Below, piece by piece: positions 29,799-39,289 of a stretch of DNA of 64,000 nucleotides. Numbering within the stretch: the stretch's first letter is position 1; every line of letters begins with the position of its first letter. This DNA comes from a virus. The position numbers were made by a program, and so were the translations under genes. The stretch is taken from positions 1 to 64,000 of the IMG/VR virus record IMGVR_UViG_3300037247_001044. The stretch is one strand, 5' to 3'. The notes under the pieces are model-generated. The model saw nothing but the letters and a program-made list of their open reading frames with translations. It did no database searches and was not told the DNA's origin.

Positions 29799-31576
29799 TC
29801 GATTATTGTGACCTGGAGTCGGTAGGCTCCATCACTATCAGGACAATCAAGCAAGGTGGTAGCAATCAATTCGCCACTGTCTGCAAAATACGGGTCGCAC
29901 TCCTCAGTAGCCATTATAACCTCTCCACTTTGGCCGAATTGATGGCACTCACCCCCAACCACAAGCATCTCTAGTAAGGCGTTACGAAACTCAAACTTGA
30001 CGAGACAGTCTCCTACCGTCAAGTAACCTACGTAGCCACACGAATATTTTATGCCCAGGTCTGCGCCTTCCCACAAGTCTGCGGTCTGCCAGAAATACAA
30101 CGTCACGTCATAAGTACAGTCCACTGGATAACCGGACGTGTCACCAGGTTCCGACCACTCGTGAATATGGACGAATATCTGGTCAGGGTGTCCCCCACAC
30201 TCTTCGTTGCAAGGTGTCGCTTCATCGCATTTCCCGCGAACACAGTCAGGGATCAAAGATGAACCGAAGACCGTGAGCGGTATGCTCACATCGTTCAGCT
30301 CGAAACTAAAGAACTCCGACCCTGGATCAAATTCGCCCGTCTCAACTTCTGCTGGGGGGCCGCATGAAAATGTTGCCGTGCCTTCAAACGGAGAGTAGAG
30401 TTCAGGCATGTCCACGGAAACGACGCATTTCCCCGGCGCAGAACTAAGAACAAGACGAACACGATCTCCATCGGCGCCCCATCGACGCTCGTCAACGTCC
30501 CACACAAGCAGATGATAGGTGGCATCCACCTCGTCCACCACAACCACACAAATCTCTTCGGGAATACAACGACAGTTGCCACAAAAAAAATGCCAGCAAC
30601 TGCAATTACCACACCGAACCGTGCTTACAATTATTTCACTGTCCACTTCAGTAGCGAACAATTCGTCCAAGCCACACGAACATCCCTGCTCGATGTCGAT
30701 TACAATAGGCGAAAAAATCTCATTTCCAGATGCCTCCAAAGCCGGCGCCAATATGCAATTTCCGTATTCATCCTCTGTTAGATATATCCGCTCATTGAAA
30801 CTCGTGCCCGGAGGAAGATAGGTCCAACCTCGTCCCATCTCGTTATCAAACCACTTGAACTCAGCATGTTCAACTTGTCCATGGGCATGACGCTTTCCGT
30901 GCAGACATATCCGCGAGCAGACCTGCTCGCATTCTCCACACGCACCTTCGTACGATTCACCCAACTCTCTGAATTTGCCTTCCGGAACCTCGGCATCTTC
31001 ATGTTTTAGATATGGCAAACGAGCTTTGCGGTGATCATCCAAAAAAAGGGTCCCAAAACAATTCGTCGGGCCTTCCACTCCGGCAATCTCCATCGCAGTC
31101 GGGACGGACAAACAGGTGACTTGGTCGTGATCGACCTCATATGATTGGTCGAAGATGACAGAATCGTTCTGCGTCGCGACAACATGCCAAACGCAGTTAT
31201 CGTATTCATCCAGACCGAGATCCACTACGACCGAGATGCCAAACATTGAGCCAGAATAGACCGCAGATCGCTCCAAACCACGCGTATGAAACATCAATTC
31301 AGCATGGCTTTGGCAGCACGCGTTTTCGATATCATCGGGGATAAATCGAAGATAGATTCCTCGCGGGACACAGCGGCAACAGTAGGCAAGCTGCACCGGC
31401 TTATCTTCATGTGTTGGTAGGTTTAGCCGAACAAACCTACAGGGGTCACAGCAGCAGCATTGATAAAGACTGCCCAGCCCTTCAGGCAAGGCACCTGACT
31501 CATCGTGGAATTCTCTGCATTGCAGATTCCCTCGACAGCGATCCGGGCCCTGAGATTCCTCTGAATACTGGCTCAT
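29795..31576 (-). CDS. Large Cys-rich structural-region protein
   Basis: 593 residues from the ATG at 31576. It contains many cysteine groups, with the module (Y/N)C(C)RC(V/I)P repeated (near residues 66 and 339) and blocks such as CCCCDPC and CGNCSCWHFFCGNC. The rest is beta-rich. It follows the tail genes in the same direction and is coupled to its neighbours, so it may be a tail-tip or adhesion protein stabilised by metal or disulfides. No family recognised. Confidence 0.55.
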   Translation of the reverse strand: MSQYSEESQGPDRCRGNLQCREFHDESGALPEGLGSLYQCCCCDPCRFVRLNLPTHEDKPVQLAYCCRCVPRGIYLRFIPDDIENACCQSHAELMFHTRGLERSAVYSGSMFGISVVVDLGLDEYDNCVWHVVATQNDSVIFDQSYEVDHDQVTCLSVPTAMEIAGVEGPTNCFGTLFLDDHRKARLPYLKHEDAEVPEGKFRELGESYEGACGECEQVCSRICLHGKRHAHGQVEHAEFKWFDNEMGRGWTYLPPGTSFNERIYLTEDEYGNCILAPALEASGNEIFSPIVIDIEQGCSCGLDELFATEVDSEIIVSTVRCGNCSCWHFFCGNCRCIPEEICVVVVDEVDATYHLLVWDVDERRWGADGDRVRLVLSSAPGKCVVSVDMPELYSPFEGTATFSCGPPAEVETGEFDPGSEFFSFELNDVSIPLTVFGSSLIPDCVRGKCDEATPCNEECGGHPDQIFVHIHEWSEPGDTSGYPVDCTYDVTLYFWQTADLWEGADLGIKYSCGYVGYLTVGDCLVKFEFRNALLEMLVVGGECHQFGQSGEVIMATEECDPYFADSGELIATTLLDCPDSDGAYRLQVTIIE

Positions 31577-31584
31577 CGGTTCCG

Positions 31585-32277
31585 CTATGAGGAGTAAATT
31601 TCTTCCGTGCAGCAGAGAGTTTGTACCGTCCACCAGCAAGATGGATCGTACAACATCTCTACACAGTCTGGGATATCAAAATACGGCCCACGCGCCATGT
31701 AGACTGCCATGCCTTCCGACAGTTCAAGCACGCCAATCGGTATGCTGAACCAACAGCCGGCAGGATCATAGATATCAACTTCATCGCCGGTCTCGAAAGA
31801 AGAATTACACGAAACCGCCAATATTTCGGCACGGACCCCAGAACATGCTGACGATATTTCCGCTCCGAAAGGCAGCAAATAAAGCACGCGGAAACTAATT
31901 ATCTCAGTCCCGCTAGATCCTCCCATCTCGACGCATCGCGTACCGTGCAACGTCAGTCCGGTTTGGGCATAGATCCCGCCTGTTACGTTCGTAGTTTCGA
32001 GATTGAAAACTTCGATTTCTTCGTCGGTCTCCAGGAGCGTCTTGTCTTCGGCGGTAGAGGTTTCGACAAGCCTCGTGCATATCGCGGAATAGATGGTAGT
32101 GCCAACCCTGGCCGGAATTCCGTCTGCGTGTGTCTTGACGAGTATCTTGTCTCCCCTGGACAGCCTGTTTTGTGGCAGGGGAGAACGGCGACGATGTCCC
32201 TCTATGGCGTCCGCGCTGGCAGCCGATTCTGCCGTCGTGGGCGGGCGAAACGTCTGTCCCTTGCGGTAGCGTCGCAT
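31585..32277 (-). CDS. Tail-region structural protein
   Basis: 230 residues; the ATG at 32277 is coupled to the upstream stop (TAATG). Basic N-terminus, then a beta-rich body with several cysteines and the repeat-like 'ETDEEIEVFNLE' and 'ETGDEVDIYDP'. It lies between two other structural genes after the tape measure gene, so a distal tail role is likely. Confidence 0.45.
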   Translation of the reverse strand: MRRYRKGQTFRPPTTAESAASADAIEGHRRRSPLPQNRLSRGDKILVKTHADGIPARVGTTIYSAICTRLVETSTAEDKTLLETDEEIEVFNLETTNVTGGIYAQTGLTLHGTRCVEMGGSSGTEIISFRVLYLLPFGAEISSACSGVRAEILAVSCNSSFETGDEVDIYDPAGCWFSIPIGVLELSEGMAVYMARGPYFDIPDCVEMLYDPSCWWTVQTLCCTEEIYSS

Positions 32278-33140
32278 TATGGCCCACCCCACCCAAACAC
32301 GGATGCGTAAGCCGTCCATTCACGACCAATCGGCCGAATGATTTCTATGCAGTCGATCGGGCGAATCGCCCGTACCAATCCCCCGCCATCCGTGTCAGTG
32401 TCCCACTTGTAGACCGGTGAGACGATATCGAATCCTTTCTTCTCGGCAATCGTGATGCCGCCAACCACCAAATTGGTAACATTGCGCGAAACCTCGAACG
32501 AATATTCCGCCGATGCCTCAGCTTCTGATTCTGTTGCGTTGCCGCCGGCGTAGGCAATCTCGCCGGGATCGTATCCCAAAAATGTATCGTTGTTTGGATG
32601 GCCGACCAGTGTTCCGACGGCTCGCAGGTATGCGTGATTCAAAAACATCTGTGGATGCCGGTACGAAATAACGATTCGCGTTTGGCCGAACGGGACATCA
32701 ACCCCGACAACTTCTTGACCGTCAAAGATCACGCCTCCGTTATTTGAGCAACTCTCGCCCGGATATCCGCTATCTTCTGGATAGCCTGCAATTCTTTCTC
32801 CGGCCGTTGCTTTGGCGGTTCCGGCTGCGTGTTCAACGCGAACGAGGTATGTTCCTGTTTGGTTGTTGTAGGGCGAGTAGGTCACACTAATTTCGTACAG
32901 TTGAGCGTAGTACGATTCGTGCAACTGAATGGAATTCCAGAACAACGTACCCATCGGTGTGCTGTAGACCGGGTAGGTCGTCTGGATGAGCCCCATGACC
33001 AACGAAGCCACCACATCAAATGCGTCGCCACCTCCGATATATGGGAGCGTTCCTTTGACGCGCATCTTGCGAACGATCGTCTGATTATCGCGGTCAAGCG
33101 ACTGATCCGATCCGGTGATGTCCTCCAGAGTCAACGCCAT
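32277..33140 (-). CDS. Tail-region structural protein
   Basis: 287 residues; GGAGGGTGAACTG precedes the ATG at 33140, which shares a base with the tape measure stop. Beta-rich with many Tyr/Asn/Gly (ISVTYSPYNNQTGTYLV, GIVS-type loops). Position directly after the tape measure gene suggests a distal tail or tail-tip protein. Not recognised by motif. Confidence 0.5.
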   Translation of the reverse strand: MALTLEDITGSDQSLDRDNQTIVRKMRVKGTLPYIGGGDAFDVVASLVMGLIQTTYPVYSTPMGTLFWNSIQLHESYYAQLYEISVTYSPYNNQTGTYLVRVEHAAGTAKATAGERIAGYPEDSGYPGESCSNNGGVIFDGQEVVGVDVPFGQTRIVISYRHPQMFLNHAYLRAVGTLVGHPNNDTFLGYDPGEIAYAGGNATESEAEASAEYSFEVSRNVTNLVVGGITIAEKKGFDIVSPVYKWDTDTDGGGLVRAIRPIDCIEIIRPIGREWTAYASVFGWGGP

Positions 33141-35854
33141 CAGTTCACCCTCCACCTGGCGAGAAACTGCTCGGTTGCCGCCAGTTGCTTCGCTGTGTTT
33201 TCGGCGATGCGATCTATCCCGGCCAGTTTGATCGCCGCTTTGGCCGTGTGTTTGTTGATCCCTGCAAGCTCGGCAACCATTTTCGCCTCGGGGCCAGCGG
33301 CACCGGGCTGAAATCCCGAGATTCGCGCGGCCGCGGCTGAATAGGTCGCGGTCAGAGCGATGCCACGGGGAGCGACCCTTCTTCCAACGTCCGCGTCTGA
33401 CTGGTCAAGCTGTCTGAGCCGCATGTCGAAGTGCTTTTGAATAGCATCCAGGTCGGGACCCGTGTCGCCGGTGTCGCGCAAGGCAATCCGCCGCTCGTGC
33501 TCTATCAACTTCCGTTGCCGCTCTTTCTCGTCCGTCGTGCTCATCTCGATTTCCAGGCGTCTGGTCTGGTCGCGGAGGCGTGTGGTTGCGTCCTCACGCA
33601 GACCCGCATTCCATTCGGCCTGCTCTTGTCTTTGCCGGGCGACATTGATCGCGACACCCTCGAGCGCGGCATTGCGAGCGTCTTCAACCAGCCTCAGGCT
33701 CGCGCCGAGCTTCTCCGCGTTCTCTCTCTCGACCGCGTATCGCTTCGAGATCGCCGCGATGGATCGCTGCTCTTCGTCCTCGATCTGTTGAATCCGGTAG
33801 TCGCTGATCTCGTCGATGAGGCGTTTATTCATCGCAACCGCGTCGTCGGATATTGGTTCCGGCGTTGCGGGGTCGGCTGCCGGTGCGACATCGCCCTCGC
33901 CTCGCACCTCACGGTTGTAGAAGGCTACTTCTGCCGAAGCAGCCCTCCAAGCTTTGCCGAGTGCTGAGAGATTACGAAGCCTGGAATCAATCTCCCTCTG
34001 CTGGTTGGCCATGATCTCGGTATTGCTCTTCCCGATAAATGGCACGTCAAAGCTCTCGGAGTTCGCCACCATCGCGTCCACGAGTTCCTTGATATTCCCC
34101 TGCTCCTCAAGGAAGGATGCTTGCAGCTGGGCTTGTTTCGCTTCCGCCTGCAACTTGTTTACTTCCTCTTGAATCTTTGCAAAACCTTCAAGCTGCCTCG
34201 TCGCTTCATTGACCGTCAGCCCGAGATCGCCGTAGGTATCGGTAAGCGACTGAATAAGCCCCGCCGCAGTGGCCATCTCCACGTTGGTTAATTTTTGCTT
34301 ACCGGCTAGTGCGGCTAGTGCGGCTAGTCGGCCTTGCTCTTGCGCTCTTAACTGATCCCCCTTCGCAAGTGCATCACTCATCGCGGAAGTCAATTCTGCC
34401 GTCTGGAATGTTAGCCATTGAAACGCCGCGGCGGCTGCTAATGCCGCAACCGCTACGGCCGTGATCGGATGGGCGAGCATGACGGCGATCAGCGCGTCGG
34501 CTGCCGCGGCAGTCACGACAAGGGCAAACCCGAGTAGCGAGGTGGCCGTCGTCAATACAGTCATCCCCACGGTAGACAACGAGAGCACACCAACCAGCCC
34601 CGTTATCGTCGCCTTCAGCACGCCTATCCCGGCAGCGGCCAAGGTGCTTGCGGCACCAAGTGCCATGAGCGCGACACCTGCCGCTAAGAGCACGACTGCA
34701 CCGGCAGCTACTGCAACAACCAACTTCTTGTTGTTCTTCACGAACGTCTCAATCGCTTTCACTGCCGACAGAAAGGCATCCTTATACGGCAGAATCGAGT
34801 CCGTAATTGCCTTGCCGATTGCAAGCTTGACGTTCCTGATCTGCTCAAGCAACTGGGTCCAAATAAGCAGGGGACCTTTCATTTTCTCAAATGCAGTATT
34901 TACGTTGCCTGCCCTGTCCGCCATTGCTTTAAGGTCATCACTGAATCCCTCCATCTTGGCGATTGCGGGAAAGATACCGCGAAGGGCACGGATGTTTGGA
35001 AAGATCTTCGCGACCTCCCCCGGTTTCAGTTTGCTCAGGCGTTCTAGCACGCCCGTCATGCCGATAGCCTGTAGCGTGCTGGCACCTAGTTCATCGCCGA
35101 ATTTTTCTGCCCAGAGTGCGGCGCCGGCAGCCTCTGGTTTTAGAAATGTGGCGGAGATCGCCTGCAACGCCGTCAGGGCTAGCTCGGTCCCGCCGGTAGC
35201 CCTGGTTAGGAGAGCCGTAGAAGCACCCATGTCTTCGAGCGACGTGCCGGCAGCCTTGGAGACGGCGATAATCCTGCCAAGGTTCTGCGCCAACTCCGGC
35301 AGGGTTGTCCGACCTCGCTTGTTGATCGCGAAAAGAAAGTCCGCCGCATCGGCGGCGTCAGTGAATGAGTCGCCGTAGGTCTCCATCAGGGTATTGAGCA
35401 CGGAAACCGAAGCGGCGACTTCGGCATTGCCGGCGGCAGCGAGCTTAGTTGCCGCCGCTAGGCGTTGCATTGCAAGTTCAGGAGGGATCGTTGCAGAGAG
35501 GATGTCGAATAGACCCGCAGCAAGATCCGCTTTTGCCTTGCCAAACTCGACCGACATATCCTTGATGCCCTGCCGAAAATTAGGCAGAAACTGTTCGGGG
35601 TTGTCCAGCATCGTGGAGACGTTCCGCATCGCGTTGTCAAAGTCGGCGAACGACCGTGCAGCGAAAGCGAATGAGGCGGTCACCGCGGTTCCGATGAATC
35701 CAACTTGCCTACCTATCATCGAAGCGGACGTACCGAAGTTGCGTAGCTTTGTTTGCGCAGCCTGCAAAACTCGCACGAGCTGGGCGCTTATGTCGTTCTT
35801 GAGGTACAACCGCACAAATGCCCTGCCGGCTTCTACATCCGCTCTACTCGGCAT
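33140..35854 (-). CDS. Tail tape measure protein (TP901 family)
   Basis: 904 residues. The N-terminal 'FADFDNAMRNVSTM' and 'MSVEFGKAKADLAAGLFDI...' through 'TALLTRATGGTELALTAL' is the TP901 tape measure core domain. A hydrophobic, Ala/Gly-rich region (about 385-485) gives the expected membrane-active segment, and the last 350 residues are coiled coil. It sets tail length and is delivered to the host. It follows the tail assembly chaperone-like genes, as usual. The length would predict a tail of moderate size. Confidence 0.9.
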   Translation of the reverse strand: MPSRADVEAGRAFVRLYLKNDISAQLVRVLQAAQTKLRNFGTSASMIGRQVGFIGTAVTASFAFAARSFADFDNAMRNVSTMLDNPEQFLPNFRQGIKDMSVEFGKAKADLAAGLFDILSATIPPELAMQRLAAATKLAAAGNAEVAASVSVLNTLMETYGDSFTDAADAADFLFAINKRGRTTLPELAQNLGRIIAVSKAAGTSLEDMGASTALLTRATGGTELALTALQAISATFLKPEAAGAALWAEKFGDELGASTLQAIGMTGVLERLSKLKPGEVAKIFPNIRALRGIFPAIAKMEGFSDDLKAMADRAGNVNTAFEKMKGPLLIWTQLLEQIRNVKLAIGKAITDSILPYKDAFLSAVKAIETFVKNNKKLVVAVAAGAVVLLAAGVALMALGAASTLAAAGIGVLKATITGLVGVLSLSTVGMTVLTTATSLLGFALVVTAAAADALIAVMLAHPITAVAVAALAAAAAFQWLTFQTAELTSAMSDALAKGDQLRAQEQGRLAALAALAGKQKLTNVEMATAAGLIQSLTDTYGDLGLTVNEATRQLEGFAKIQEEVNKLQAEAKQAQLQASFLEEQGNIKELVDAMVANSESFDVPFIGKSNTEIMANQQREIDSRLRNLSALGKAWRAASAEVAFYNREVRGEGDVAPAADPATPEPISDDAVAMNKRLIDEISDYRIQQIEDEEQRSIAAISKRYAVERENAEKLGASLRLVEDARNAALEGVAINVARQRQEQAEWNAGLREDATTRLRDQTRRLEIEMSTTDEKERQRKLIEHERRIALRDTGDTGPDLDAIQKHFDMRLRQLDQSDADVGRRVAPRGIALTATYSAAAARISGFQPGAAGPEAKMVAELAGINKHTAKAAIKLAGIDRIAENTAKQLAATEQFLARWRVN

Positions 35855-35855
35855 A

Positions 35856-36104
35856 TCAGCCTCTCCCGGCTAGCCGCTTCTTTTCTCGATAAGCCGCTTC
35901 CAACGCTTCCCGCATCTGTGGCGTGTCTGGCAGCGGGTATTGTTTGTACTCGGCGACGTTGCCGGTTTTTACAAATCGCTCCGCATCGAACTTCTTTTGC
36001 TGCCATATCATCGCTCGTACATCGAGAGCTAGCGTTCGCCGCGATTCACGAGCAGCAACCGCCATTAGCCAGAGGTCTCTGAGGGCGAGTCCTCTGGGGC
36101 TCAC
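35856..36104 (-). CDS. Tail assembly chaperone-like protein (second)
   Basis: 82 residues from a GTG at 36104 that overlaps the preceding TGA (GTGA). Position between the first chaperone and the tape measure gene fits a lambda GT-like arrangement. 'LALRDLWLMAVAARESRR' and 'MREALEAAYREKKRLA' are helical. No ribosomal slip site was sought in detail; the overlap suggests re-initiation instead. Confidence 0.45.
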   Translation of the reverse strand: MSPRGLALRDLWLMAVAARESRRTLALDVRAMIWQQKKFDAERFVKTGNVAEYKQYPLPDTPQMREALEAAYREKKRLAGRG

Positions 36105-36646
36105 TCGGCACTCTCCGGCGAGTCGTCGACAGGCGTCGGAGGCATGGCATCCGGGACGTGTACAGACTTCCCGCCCGGCGATAATTGCAAACTCCCACCC
36201 TCCGCTATCTCTTGCAGAGCCGCGCTCATGACGTCCCGCTGAACTTGCTTGTCCATCTTCGTGAAGGCGACCGCCATTTGCATTTGTTCCGGCGACATCT
36301 CCGGTTGATTCCTCCGCGTCGTCAAGGCCGATTGCATCGCGGACCATTCGGTCGCCGGGAAAAAATCCGCGAGAGCTTCCAGCACTGCCTCCCGTGCCCG
36401 TATGAGAGCGTCCTTGCGGATCTGCTTGATGAATTCGGCCGGCGACTTACTCCTCTCCTTGAGTTGCTCGGCGCACACGACTGCCAGTACGCGCCCCAAG
36501 GCTTTCGCGTCTCGCACAACCGCGAACAGCCCGCCTGCTGACAAGTCCGCCAAGTCAACTTTGGCTTCCTTATCGACACGGTCCAACAGGAAGCAATCGA
36601 ATTCAAACTGCCAATCAAGCCCCTTATGGTCGCTGAACTTACTCAC
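36101..36646 (-). CDS. Tail assembly chaperone-like protein (first)
   Basis: 181 residues from a GTG with AGGAGAAAACAATC upstream. Helical and acidic, with 'EFDCFLLDRVDKEAKVDLADL' at the start and a polar C-terminal tail. Its position between tail tube-type genes and tape measure fits a chaperone that binds the tape measure. Family assignment is by context. Confidence 0.5.
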   Translation of the reverse strand: MSKFSDHKGLDWQFEFDCFLLDRVDKEAKVDLADLSAGGLFAVVRDAKALGRVLAVVCAEQLKERSKSPAEFIKQIRKDALIRAREAVLEALADFFPATEWSAMQSALTTRRNQPEMSPEQMQMAVAFTKMDKQVQRDVMSAALQEIAEGGSLQLSPGGKSVHVPDAMPPTPVDDSPESAE

Positions 36647-36672
36647 GATTGTTTTCTCCTAGCCCGATATGG

Positions 36673-36706
36673 AAAACGCCCCGCCGGGTCGGGCACCGAC
36701 AGGGCG
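36673..36706 (-). terminator. Terminator-like hairpin in the tail cluster
   Basis: Reading leftward CGCCC...CGG - loop - CCG...GGGCG is followed by TTTT (plus-strand A run at 36673-36676, outer arms 36677-36681 and 36702-36706). It lies between the tail protein at 36740-37384 and the first chaperone, and would lower expression of the tape measure genes relative to the tube genes. Confidence 0.5.
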
Positions 36707-36739
36707 CGTGTACTGCCCGGGCACAGGGCCAGCAGACTA

Positions 36740-37384
36740 TTAAGCCGCAACGATTCCGACGACCAGATAAACAGTTGCCTCAAACAGGGAATCATGCGAC
36801 ACCTTGCCCGCCACGATTCTGTTGCCCGTGTAGATGTTGGTGTCGCCATTCGAGATGTTTGTGATGTTTTCCAGACCGTTTGGTGTTTCGTGAACAAGGT
36901 CATGTTCCGCGATCGTCACCGACCCACCATCGAGCAAATCCAAGTGTGCCTTGGCACCGGTATCGCTCGGATTGCGATAAAACACACCAACGATCTGTGC
37001 GTCATCGCCGTCGAAATTGACCTCCCAGTCAATCTGCTCTACAACGGCCGCGATAGCAAAATCCTGTGCCGGCAAATCATCACCGGCCCCGCCGTCAATG
37101 GTCACGTCGTTACTGGAAACGGTAGCATCCATCCCGTACCGCACACCGCCAACCCAGTACACGTCGACGACATTTCCAGTTGTTATCCCGTGGCCGGTAG
37201 CCAGTTGGACTATGCCGGTGTCGGCGTCGGTCCGTGTGCCCAACGCTCCATCAGTCTGGGCCGCCACCAACGCTGGGAGGACCTTGGTGAACTCCAGCAC
37301 CGACTCAACACTGACGGGCGCCGATTGGTCGCTGAACGAATATCCCGGTGACGAGAACGACCGTATCGATCTTACTTCCGGCAT
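36740..37384 (-). CDS. Tail structural protein
   Basis: 214 residues. Beta-rich with many Gly/Asp/Thr (GIVQLATGHGITTGNVVDVYWVGG, then 'VTIDGGAGDDLPAQDF'). Expected tube or tail-structure composition and position. Family not recognised. Confidence 0.5.
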   Translation of the reverse strand: MPEVRSIRSFSSPGYSFSDQSAPVSVESVLEFTKVLPALVAAQTDGALGTRTDADTGIVQLATGHGITTGNVVDVYWVGGVRYGMDATVSSNDVTIDGGAGDDLPAQDFAIAAVVEQIDWEVNFDGDDAQIVGVFYRNPSDTGAKAHLDLLDGGSVTIAEHDLVHETPNGLENITNISNGDTNIYTGNRIVAGKVSHDSLFEATVYLVVGIVAA

Positions 37385-37395
37385 CGCTTCGCCCC

Positions 37396-37785
37396 TTACG
37401 GTGATGCGTCGTATAGGGCCACGCAGTCGATTTGCGCGGTTTCACCTGATGCGTTTGTGACGTAAGCTACCGCAATGTCGTCAGTGAACAAAAACGAATC
37501 GTATGCGTTCACATGCCAGACGTAGGGAATGCCAGCGAGAAGACTGATGGCGGTCCCGCCCGTTGCGTCAATGGCGTTCGTTTCAAATAACACGTCCTGA
37601 CTGGAGAGCAGGTAGAAACTTTTGCAAGCTGACACGTCGAGTTCAAAACCGACCTCGAAATCCGTTTCAGCGGTTGCGACGAGTTCCTTATCCAGCAAGG
37701 AAACACCCACCTGCGTATTGGCGATCTTTATGTCACGGTTTACGCCGGAGCCGTCGACACCAAGTGTTAGCGTATGCGTTGCCAT
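37396..37785 (-). CDS. Small structural protein
   Basis: 129 residues. Beta-strand-rich, with conserved-looking 'LSVGVDGSGV'-like start (THTLTLGVDGSGVN) and a C-terminal 'GETAQIDCVALYDASP'. It lies in the tail cluster. Possibly a minor tail or tube-decorating prot. Not recognised. Confidence 0.45.
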   Translation of the reverse strand: MATHTLTLGVDGSGVNRDIKIANTQVGVSLLDKELVATAETDFEVGFELDVSACKSFYLLSSQDVLFETNAIDATGGTAISLLAGIPYVWHVNAYDSFLFTDDIAVAYVTNASGETAQIDCVALYDASP

Positions 37786-37787
37786 GG

Positions 37788-38057
37788 TTATTTCTCCTTC
37801 TCCTTGTCGGTGACGATGACCGCCTTCGCCGCTTTCGCGGGCTTGCCCGACGAATCTGGCGAAAGGATTGTTTGAATTGACACCTTCTCTTTGGGAGGCT
37901 CGTCACCAGCGTCCGCAAAGTGCAGTTCGCCGTGAAAAAGCCGGTCGGTCATGTGGTATCGACCAATGAAACCCGAGAATACCTTGCCGGAATCTGTATC
38001 CAGCTTCCCGACTGCGGCATTGAGTTGCCGCAGCACGGCTTTCGTTATTTGAACCAT
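37788..38057 (-). CDS. Small tail-region protein
   Basis: 89 residues from the ATG at 38057, preceded by AGAAGGGCTGTT. Short helix at the start, then a beta-rich middle and a Lys-rich C-terminus (KAAKAVIVTDKEKEK). Function unknown; structural cluster context. Confidence 0.45.
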   Translation of the reverse strand: MVQITKAVLRQLNAAVGKLDTDSGKVFSGFIGRYHMTDRLFHGELHFADAGDEPPKEKVSIQTILSPDSSGKPAKAAKAVIVTDKEKEK

Positions 38058-38071
38058 AACAGCCCTTCTGT

Positions 38072-38503
38072 TTAGGTGAAGCTCCACTTGCGCCCGCCAT
38101 CGCTGGTCGGGTGAAGCGTGAAATCCACGGTCTGGCCACTGCTCAATTCTCCGGGCGAGTCGTAATCGATGTAACAATCACCATCAAATTCCACTACGCC
38201 CGCGAGGTGACGTTCGACTAAGAACGCGAGTGGCGTGCCAGCCTGCGAGGCAGCGAGCAACGCTGCCATATGGGCCTCGCCATCTTCGTATTGCATCGTG
38301 AAGGTGATATTCGCGACCTGCTTCACGAGTTGCTCCTCCATCTTTGGAACAGCCGTCCCGTCGCCACGGTCAGTCGTCTCGAAGTACTCGGGGGGATTCG
38401 CAACGTTGATATCGGTCACATGCGTATCGATGTGCGTTGTTGCCGTCGCTCCCGCCGCATCGCGGTAGATTTTGCGTTCCCAACCTGCTCTTTTTTTAGC
38501 CAT
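38072..38503 (-). CDS. Tail tube-like protein
   Basis: 143 residues. The pattern 'VTDINVANPPEYFETTDRGDGT' then 'VANITFTMQYEDGEAHMAAL' and 'YIDYDSPGELSSGQTVDFTLHPTS' resembles phage tail tube or major tail proteins (two beta sheets with a loop). The position upstream of the chaperone-like genes fits. A sure family name is not possible from reading alone. Confidence 0.55.
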   Translation of the reverse strand: MAKKRAGWERKIYRDAAGATATTHIDTHVTDINVANPPEYFETTDRGDGTAVPKMEEQLVKQVANITFTMQYEDGEAHMAALLAASQAGTPLAFLVERHLAGVVEFDGDCYIDYDSPGELSSGQTVDFTLHPTSDGGRKWSFT

Positions 38504-38517
38504 CGGTCAAACTCCTA

Positions 38518-38934
38518 TCAAATCGCCCCTTCCCACTCACGGTGGAATCGGGCTAGGTTTCGCTCTAAAGCTGGTGCCATGGTCGGCCGCTTGGGGAATC
38601 GCACGCCGCCCCGTCTCTTTCCGTGCTCGTGTGCTTCTATCGCTTGGTCCATCTTGCCCGCTACGAAACCGACCACTGCGCCCTCTTTGTCGGCACGGAA
38701 AAGGAGTGACCCTGGCTGTCTGGCCAGTCCGCCGCCTTTACCGGTCTTCGTGCGAATAGGCCCGCCTGGCGGTCCAGGTTCACGCCTTGCAAGAATGCTC
38801 TTGCGGGCCGATTTGCGAATGCTCGCCGCCGCATGCGAAAAACTGTTGAAGGCTCCTTTGTCTACAGCTTTTTCCACAGGTTTTGGCGTCGCCTTGAATT
38901 TGACCCCAGCTCTGATTTCAAACATCTCACCCAC
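38518..38934 (-). CDS. HK97 gp10-like/tail completion protein
   Basis: 138 residues from a GTG (38934), or an ATG nine bases later. It begins with a short beta segment, then helix-rich 'AVDKGAFNSFSHAAASIRKSARKSI', and ends 'MAPALERNLARFHREWEG', the layout of head-tail joining gp10-like proteins. It overlaps the next gene by 8 bases. Confidence 0.55.
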   Translation of the reverse strand: MGEMFEIRAGVKFKATPKPVEKAVDKGAFNSFSHAAASIRKSARKSILARREPGPPGGPIRTKTGKGGGLARQPGSLLFRADKEGAVVGFVAGKMDQAIEAHEHGKRRGGVRFPKRPTMAPALERNLARFHREWEGAI

Positions 38935-39289
38935 TCACAATTCGTTTCGTCCTGACGAGCCACGCATAGTCGCCCGCGTGCTGTACCAACTCCGGACGTT
39001 TCCCGTCAAGCATCAGTTCCCAGACGTCGCCATTCTCATCAGTAATCCGGTCACAGGTTTGCGGGGTAACAACAACATCGGCGATCTCATAGTCTGCTTT
39101 CTTGACCAGCCATTCGCGAACCCAGTAATTCGACGCGGCCACCTTGCCGCCGCTGGCATCATCGCCACTATCCACCACGACAGCCGTTATTTCCGTTGTA
39201 TCGTTCGCCCGCGATAAGGTAACCGTAGGGCCTGCCGCATCGGAGAGGGTGTCAACCATCGACGCCAGACCATCTGAAAACCAAGTCAT
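38927..39289 (-). CDS. Head-tail connector-like protein
   Basis: 120 residues; the ATG at 39289 overlaps the previous stop (ATGA). Beta-rich C-terminal half (VTPQTCDRITDENGDVWELM, then 'YAWLVRTKRIVSG') fits stopper or connector proteins. The family is inferred from position only. Confidence 0.5.
   Translation of the reverse strand: MTWFSDGLASMVDTLSDAAGPTVTLSRANDTTEITAVVVDSGDDASGGKVAASNYWVREWLVKKADYEIADVVVTPQTCDRITDENGDVWELMLDGKRPELVQHAGDYAWLVRTKRIVSG

Noticed and set aside
34461-35378. Long plus-strand reading frame opposite the tape measure gene
   Set aside because: Mirror of the minus-strand gene caused by GC-rich codons; no Shine-Dalgarno and no protein-like motifs.
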